DNA of 9,248 nucleotides from JAVRLS01 sp031961205 (GTDB taxonomy: Archaea; Thermoplasmatota; Thermoplasmata; Thermoplasmatales; Thermoplasmataceae). The position numbers and the translations under genes are program-made. Each line of letters opens with the position of its first letter. Within the stretch, counting starts at the first letter, position 1. Shown here piece by piece: positions 6,587-9,248 of the stretch. The notes beneath the pieces are model-generated. The model was not told the origin of the DNA. It saw nothing but the letters and a program-made list of their open reading frames with translations, and ran no database searches. The stretch is taken from positions 1 through 9,248 of the forward strand of contig JAVRLS010000038.1 of NCBI GenBank assembly GCA_031961205.1. The letters are read 5' to 3'.

Positions 6587-6823
6587 TTATGGGCAGCCGA
6601 CATGCGGTATTATAATTATCCTATCGTTGCTGGAAATGACGTAATCAGGATCGACGGGATGGTAATCAACCATCAGCATGGCGTTTCCGATGGGTATATT
6701 GCTAAATCTTTTTTGAAGCATGTAAAGCATATCCCTTGCCGTAGTCCCGCGTTCAATTTCCAGGACATACTTTTCTGTCCCTGACAGATCCCGGAAGAAG
6801 GACTTGAATTCAACTGAGACCAT
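6587..6823 (-). CDS. MoaD/ThiS-like beta-grasp (ubiquitin-like) protein without C-terminal diglycine
   Basis: The 78-residue protein has the MoaD/ThiS fold pattern: opening strand M-V-S-V-E-F-K-S-F-F, R-D-L-S-G at 11-15, V-L-E-I-E-R-G-T-T-A-R-D-M-L at 20-33, and closing strand D-R-I-I-I-I-P-H-V at 67-75. Relatives carry sulfur as a C-terminal thiocarboxylate for molybdopterin, thiamine or tRNA thiolation, or act as small archaeal modifiers, and normally end in Gly-Gly. This one ends V-G-C-P, so neither activation nor conjugation can be assumed. The frame extends to an ATG at 6832, but the TATA-like box at 6844-6853 is 21-30 bases from the ATG at 6823, and M-V-S-V-E-F is the usual family start. 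It converges on the 95-residue gene and diverges from the hydrolase gene. Confidence 0.82.
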   Translation of the reverse strand: MVSVEFKSFFRDLSGTEKYVLEIERGTTARDMLYMLQKRFSNIPIGNAMLMVDYHPVDPDYVISSNDRIIIIPHVGCP

Positions 6824-6843
6824 CATTTCCATGAAATACGATC

Positions 6844-6853
6844 GTATATTAAA
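6844..6853 (-). promoter_or_regulatory. TATA-like box that sets the start of the MoaD-like gene
   Basis: The minus strand reads TTTAATATAC, 21-30 bases before the ATG at 6823 and only 12-21 bases before the upstream ATG at 6832. The first spacing matches the other genes in the window. Confidence 0.55.
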
Positions 6854-6870
6854 TGGTTTGATGTTTTTCT

Positions 6871-6884
6871 TAAAAATATAAAAT
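6871..6884 (+). promoter_or_regulatory. extra TATA-like box in the MoaD-like / hydrolase gap
   Basis: TAAAAATATAAAAT is the most TATA-like stretch of the 194-base divergent gap 6824-7017. It would place a plus-strand start near 6903, about 10 bases before a 22-codon micro-frame and over 100 bases before the hydrolase. It could drive a leader or a small transcript; AT richness alone could also explain it. Confidence 0.3.
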
Positions 6885-6914
6885 TGTCTTCTTACAATTC
6901 CGATAAGAAAATCA

Positions 6915-6983
6915 ATGCCCGTTCTATATAATTCTCCGGAATGGATGCAGAAAATAATAAGATCACCGGAAAAAATAAAATGA
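6915..6983 (+). CDS. possible 22-residue micro-protein
   Basis: An ATG at 6915 opens 22 codons ending in TGA at 6981-6983. The peptide begins M-P-V-L-Y-N-S-P-E-W and ends R-S-P-E-K-I-K, a mixed hydrophobic and basic composition with a repeated S-P-E. A TATA-like box lies 31-44 bases upstream, slightly farther than for the leaderless genes here. It ends 34 bases before the hydrolase start. There is no family match by eye, and a frame this short may arise by chance. Confidence 0.2.
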   Translation: MPVLYNSPEWMQKIIRSPEKIK

Positions 6984-6985
6984 AG

Positions 6986-6993
6986 AATATAAG
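6986..6993 (+). promoter_or_regulatory. TATA-like box of the metallo-hydrolase gene
   Basis: AATATAAG lies 25-32 bases before the ATG at 7018. No Shine-Dalgarno motif precedes that ATG, in keeping with a leaderless message. Confidence 0.5.
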
Positions 6994-7017
6994 TACGTAT
7001 TACATGTCACTTCCATT

Positions 7018-7968
7018 ATGCCGAAAAACGTTAACATTGAAAGATATGAGGTGCCAATAGCAATAAGGGCACTTAAAACAGCGAACATATACATCATGGA
7101 TGGTGAGAAGCCCATCATTATCGATTCCGGTATGTCTGCGGAATCTGTAGGACTTGTGAAGGATGGAATCCGCAAATACCGGCCTGAAACACTCATACTT
7201 ACGCATCTTCACATAGATCACCTGGGCGGGTCCCTGACACTGTGGAATGACTACGGTATACCGGCATATATAAATGAGGCTGATCTTAAAATAATCAGGA
7301 GTGTTGTTGAGAACGAAAAGGATTACATAAACCGGTATATCGAACTGTTTTCGGCCAATGGTGTTCCCCAGAAGATAAAGGATGACCTCATCGAGATGCA
7401 TCCGGTCATAAATTTTCACAAGTATTATTCTTCTCTGGATTTCCTTGACAGCTTTGAAAGATTGAAGATAGATAGCGGTATGGAACTTATACACCTGCCC
7501 GGACATTCCCCGGGTTCAAGCGCCGTTTATCTCAGGGATGGAAAAATTATGATTTCCGGTGACCATGTTCTTGGAAAAATTACGCCAAACATAAGCGTCT
7601 ACGGTGACGAGGATGATCTTGGCCTTTACCTGGCGAGCCTTAAAAAGGTGAGGGACATGGATATAAGCATTATATACCCTGGCCATGGCCCTCCAATAAA
7701 CAATCCAAATTCCAGGATATCTGAAATTATAAAACATCACGAATCACGGATGGGAAATATAATATCGGCCATTGATGGGTGGACAACAGCCTATGATATT
7801 GCAAGAAAAATACCCTGGAGCAAGGGAAGGACAATGGATACAATGAACTTCATGGAGGTTAATTTTGCAGTTATGGAAACGATATCACACCTGAAGCACA
7901 TGCTGAAGGAGGACATGATCGATGAAAAGAATGATAACGGGATTATAAAATATAATAACATAAATTAA
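7018..7968 (+). CDS. metallo-beta-lactamase-fold hydrolase, LACTB2-like
   Basis: The 316-residue protein is a cytoplasmic metal-dependent hydrolase of the MBL superfamily. The metal ligands are visible in order: T-H-L-H-I-D-H at 62-68 (His63, His65, Asp67, His68), G-H-S-P-G-S at 162-167 (His163), G-D-H at 181-183 (Asp182) and P-G-H-G at 221-224 (His223). Between them lies a helical insert at ~85-135. The C-terminal ~80 residues (about 235-305) form a helical region like the winged-helix tail of LACTB2-type proteins, with W-S-K-G-R at 267-271. This subfamily includes thioesterases, glyoxalase-like enzymes and single-strand RNases, so the substrate cannot be called. The ATG at 7018 follows a TATA-like box at normal distance. 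It is divergent from the MoaD-like gene and 45 bases before trpB2, which seems to have its own promoter. Confidence 0.88.
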   Translation: MPKNVNIERYEVPIAIRALKTANIYIMDGEKPIIIDSGMSAESVGLVKDGIRKYRPETLILTHLHIDHLGGSLTLWNDYGIPAYINEADLKIIRSVVENEKDYINRYIELFSANGVPQKIKDDLIEMHPVINFHKYYSSLDFLDSFERLKIDSGMELIHLPGHSPGSSAVYLRDGKIMISGDHVLGKITPNISVYGDEDDLGLYLASLKKVRDMDISIIYPGHGPPINNPNSRISEIIKHHESRMGNIISAIDGWTTAYDIARKIPWSKGRTMDTMNFMEVNFAVMETISHLKHMLKEDMIDEKNDNGIIKYNNIN

Positions 7969-7978
7969 TAACATAATA

Positions 7979-7991
7979 CATATATTTATTA
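7979..7991 (+). promoter_or_regulatory. TATA-like box of trpB2
   Basis: CATATATTTATTA lies 23-35 bases before the ATG at 8014 (20-32 before the GTG at 8011). It starts 11 bases after the hydrolase stop, suggesting that trpB2 is transcribed on its own. Confidence 0.5.
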
Positions 7992-8013
7992 CCTTGATGT
8001 GTATTATTCTGTG

Positions 8014-9248
8014 ATGATACGAACAGATTTGAAACAGGATGATATGCCGAAAACATGGTATAATATACTTCCAGATCTACCAGAGGATCTTCCACCCCCG
8101 AGGGATGAAACGGGAAAGGCGCTGGAAACCCTGAAGCTTGCAATGCCTGCCAGAGTTCTAGAATATGAGTTTTCCAGGGAAAGATACCCGGAAATACCCG
8201 ATGCAATCTATGAAAAGTACATGCAGATCGGGAGACCGACTCCGATAATCAGGGCAAAAAAACTGGAGGAATATCTAGGAAACAGCGTTCGGATATACCT
8301 GAAAATGGAATCATACACGTATTCCGGTTCCCATAAGATAAACAGCGCCCTCGCGCACGTTTATTTTGCAACGGAGGAGAACGCAAAATTTGTGTCGACG
8401 GAAACCGGTGCCGGGCAATGGGGAAGTGCAGTTGCACTTGCATCTGCCCTTTACAGGATACCGGCGCACATCTTCATGGTAAGGGCAAGCTTCTATGCAA
8501 AACCGTACAGGAAGTACCTGATGGAAATGTACGGAGCAGATGCACATCCGAGCCCGTCTGACTTTACACCCTATGGAAGAGAGGTCCTGAAACAGCTGCC
8601 GGATACGTCCGGATCGCTGGGGATATCCATCAGCGAGGCGATCCATTATGCCCTGGAAAACGGCGGAAAGTACGTTGCAGGAAGCGTTATCAATTCTGAC
8701 ATACTTTTCAAGACAATAGCGGGAATGGAAGCAAAAAAACAGATGGAGATGATAGACGTTGATCCGGATTACATTGTTGGCGTAGTAGGAGGCGGATCAA
8801 ACTATGCTGCCCTTGCGTTCCCGTTCCTTGGTGATGAACTCAGGAAAGGCCATGTGAATCGTAAATATATAGCGGCCGGGTCTAAGGAAGTCCCGAAGAT
8901 GACCGAGGGTGAGTACCGGTACGATTATCCGGATACTGGAAAGGTTCTGCCCATGCTCAAGATGTTCACGCTCGGCTACCAGTTCATTCCTCCGGCCGTT
9001 TACGCCGGGGGCCTTCGGTACCATGCCGTGGCCCCGACACTCAGCCTGCTGATGAACAGGGGGATAGTGGAATCAAGGGACTACAACCAGGATGAGGCAT
9101 TCAGGTGGGCAAAACTGTTTTCTGAACTGGAAGGTTATATACCGGCCCCGGAGACATCCCATGCGCTTCCCATAATCAAGGAAATAGCTGATAAGGCGAA
9201 GAAGGAAGGTACGGTCAAAAACGTACTTGTAAGTTTCTCGGGCCACGG
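8014..9248 (+). CDS. trpB2: tryptophan synthase beta chain, TrpB2 type (3' end beyond window)
   Basis: This PLP enzyme condenses indole with serine, or with O-phosphoserine as reported for Sulfolobus TrpB2, to give tryptophan. The window holds 411 codons and runs off the edge inside the F-S-G-H-G motif, so only a short tail is missing. TrpB2 rather than TrpB1 is shown by the long N terminus, S-G-S-H-K-I-N at 104-110 with Schiff-base Lys108, E-T-G-A-G-Q-W-G at 130-137 with catalytic Glu130, the phosphate-binding G-G-G-S-N at 259-263, and P-A-P-E-T-S-H-A at 377-384. An in-frame GTG at 8011 sits directly before the chosen ATG and could also start translation. No trpA or other trp gene lies to the left, so this copy heads a unit or stands alone; the right-hand context is unseen. 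Confidence 0.95.
   Translation, partial: MIRTDLKQDDMPKTWYNILPDLPEDLPPPRDETGKALETLKLAMPARVLEYEFSRERYPEIPDAIYEKYMQIGRPTPIIRAKKLEEYLGNSVRIYLKMESYTYSGSHKINSALAHVYFATEENAKFVSTETGAGQWGSAVALASALYRIPAHIFMVRASFYAKPYRKYLMEMYGADAHPSPSDFTPYGREVLKQLPDTSGSLGISISEAIHYALENGGKYVAGSVINSDILFKTIAGMEAKKQMEMIDVDPDYIVGVVGGGSNYAALAFPFLGDELRKGHVNRKYIAAGSKEVPKMTEGEYRYDYPDTGKVLPMLKMFTLGYQFIPPAVYAGGLRYHAVAPTLSLLMNRGIVESRDYNQDEAFRWAKLFSELEGYIPAPETSHALPIIKEIADKAKKEGTVKNVLVSFSGH

Noticed and set aside
7000..7506. 168-codon minus-strand frame
   Set aside because: It lies wholly antisense to the metallo-hydrolase, whose metal motifs are intact on the plus strand.
8311..8646. 111-codon minus-strand frame
   Set aside because: It is antisense to the conserved PLP-binding core of trpB2 and is Cys/Arg-rich in the way shadow frames are.
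1..9248. tRNA, rRNA, CRISPR array, insertion sequence or integrase
   Set aside because: I saw no cloverleaf, regularly spaced repeat, transposase motif or terminal inverted repeat with target duplication on either strand.

Overview
The window reads as ordinary chromosome from an acid-loving, cell-wall-less archaeon of the Thermoplasmatales type. The evidence is the gene content: a secreted sedolisin, the archaeal primase PriS, transcription factor S and TrpB2. It also includes heavy ATA, AGG and AGA codon use and the lack of Shine-Dalgarno motifs. Most genes instead have an AT-rich box about 21-31 bases before the first codon, as expected for leaderless mRNAs. The order-level assignment is inference; no marker in the window names a genus.

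Layout. Positions 42-3305 (minus) encode a large surface sedolisin (S53 acid peptidase) with a signal peptide, a sequon-rich stalk, PEGA-like, carboxypeptidase-regulatory-like and Fn3-like modules, and a C-terminal membrane anchor. It diverges from priS (3355-4386, plus) across 49 bases holding one shared AT-rich promoter. A convergent gap of 150 bases with clustered palindromes follows. Next come two minus-strand genes: a PH/GRAM-like protein with a C-terminal zinc ribbon (4537-5169) and transcription factor S (5315-5614). Divergent from these, on plus, are a CoA-binding Rossmann protein (5780-6184) and an unrecognised 95-residue protein (6212-6499). A MoaD/ThiS-like beta-grasp protein (6587-6823, minus) lacks the C-terminal diglycine. 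It diverges from a metallo-beta-lactamase-fold hydrolase (7018-7968, plus). The window ends inside trpB2 (8014 onward, plus).

The genes look like independent transcription units rather than one pathway: PriS primes DNA replication, TFS rescues stalled RNA polymerase, TrpB2 makes tryptophan, and the sedolisin digests external protein at low pH. Each has its own candidate promoter. The positions of these boxes move the likely start of TFS, the CoA-binding protein and the MoaD-like protein inward from the longest open frame.

I found no tRNA, rRNA, CRISPR array, insertion sequence or integrase, and no clear undescribed multi-gene system. The most useful leads are the MoaD-like protein ending in V-G-C-P, the shared sedolisin/priS promoter, the anchored glycoprotein-like peptidase with an altered calcium ligand, the PH-zinc-ribbon protein and the 95-residue unknown.
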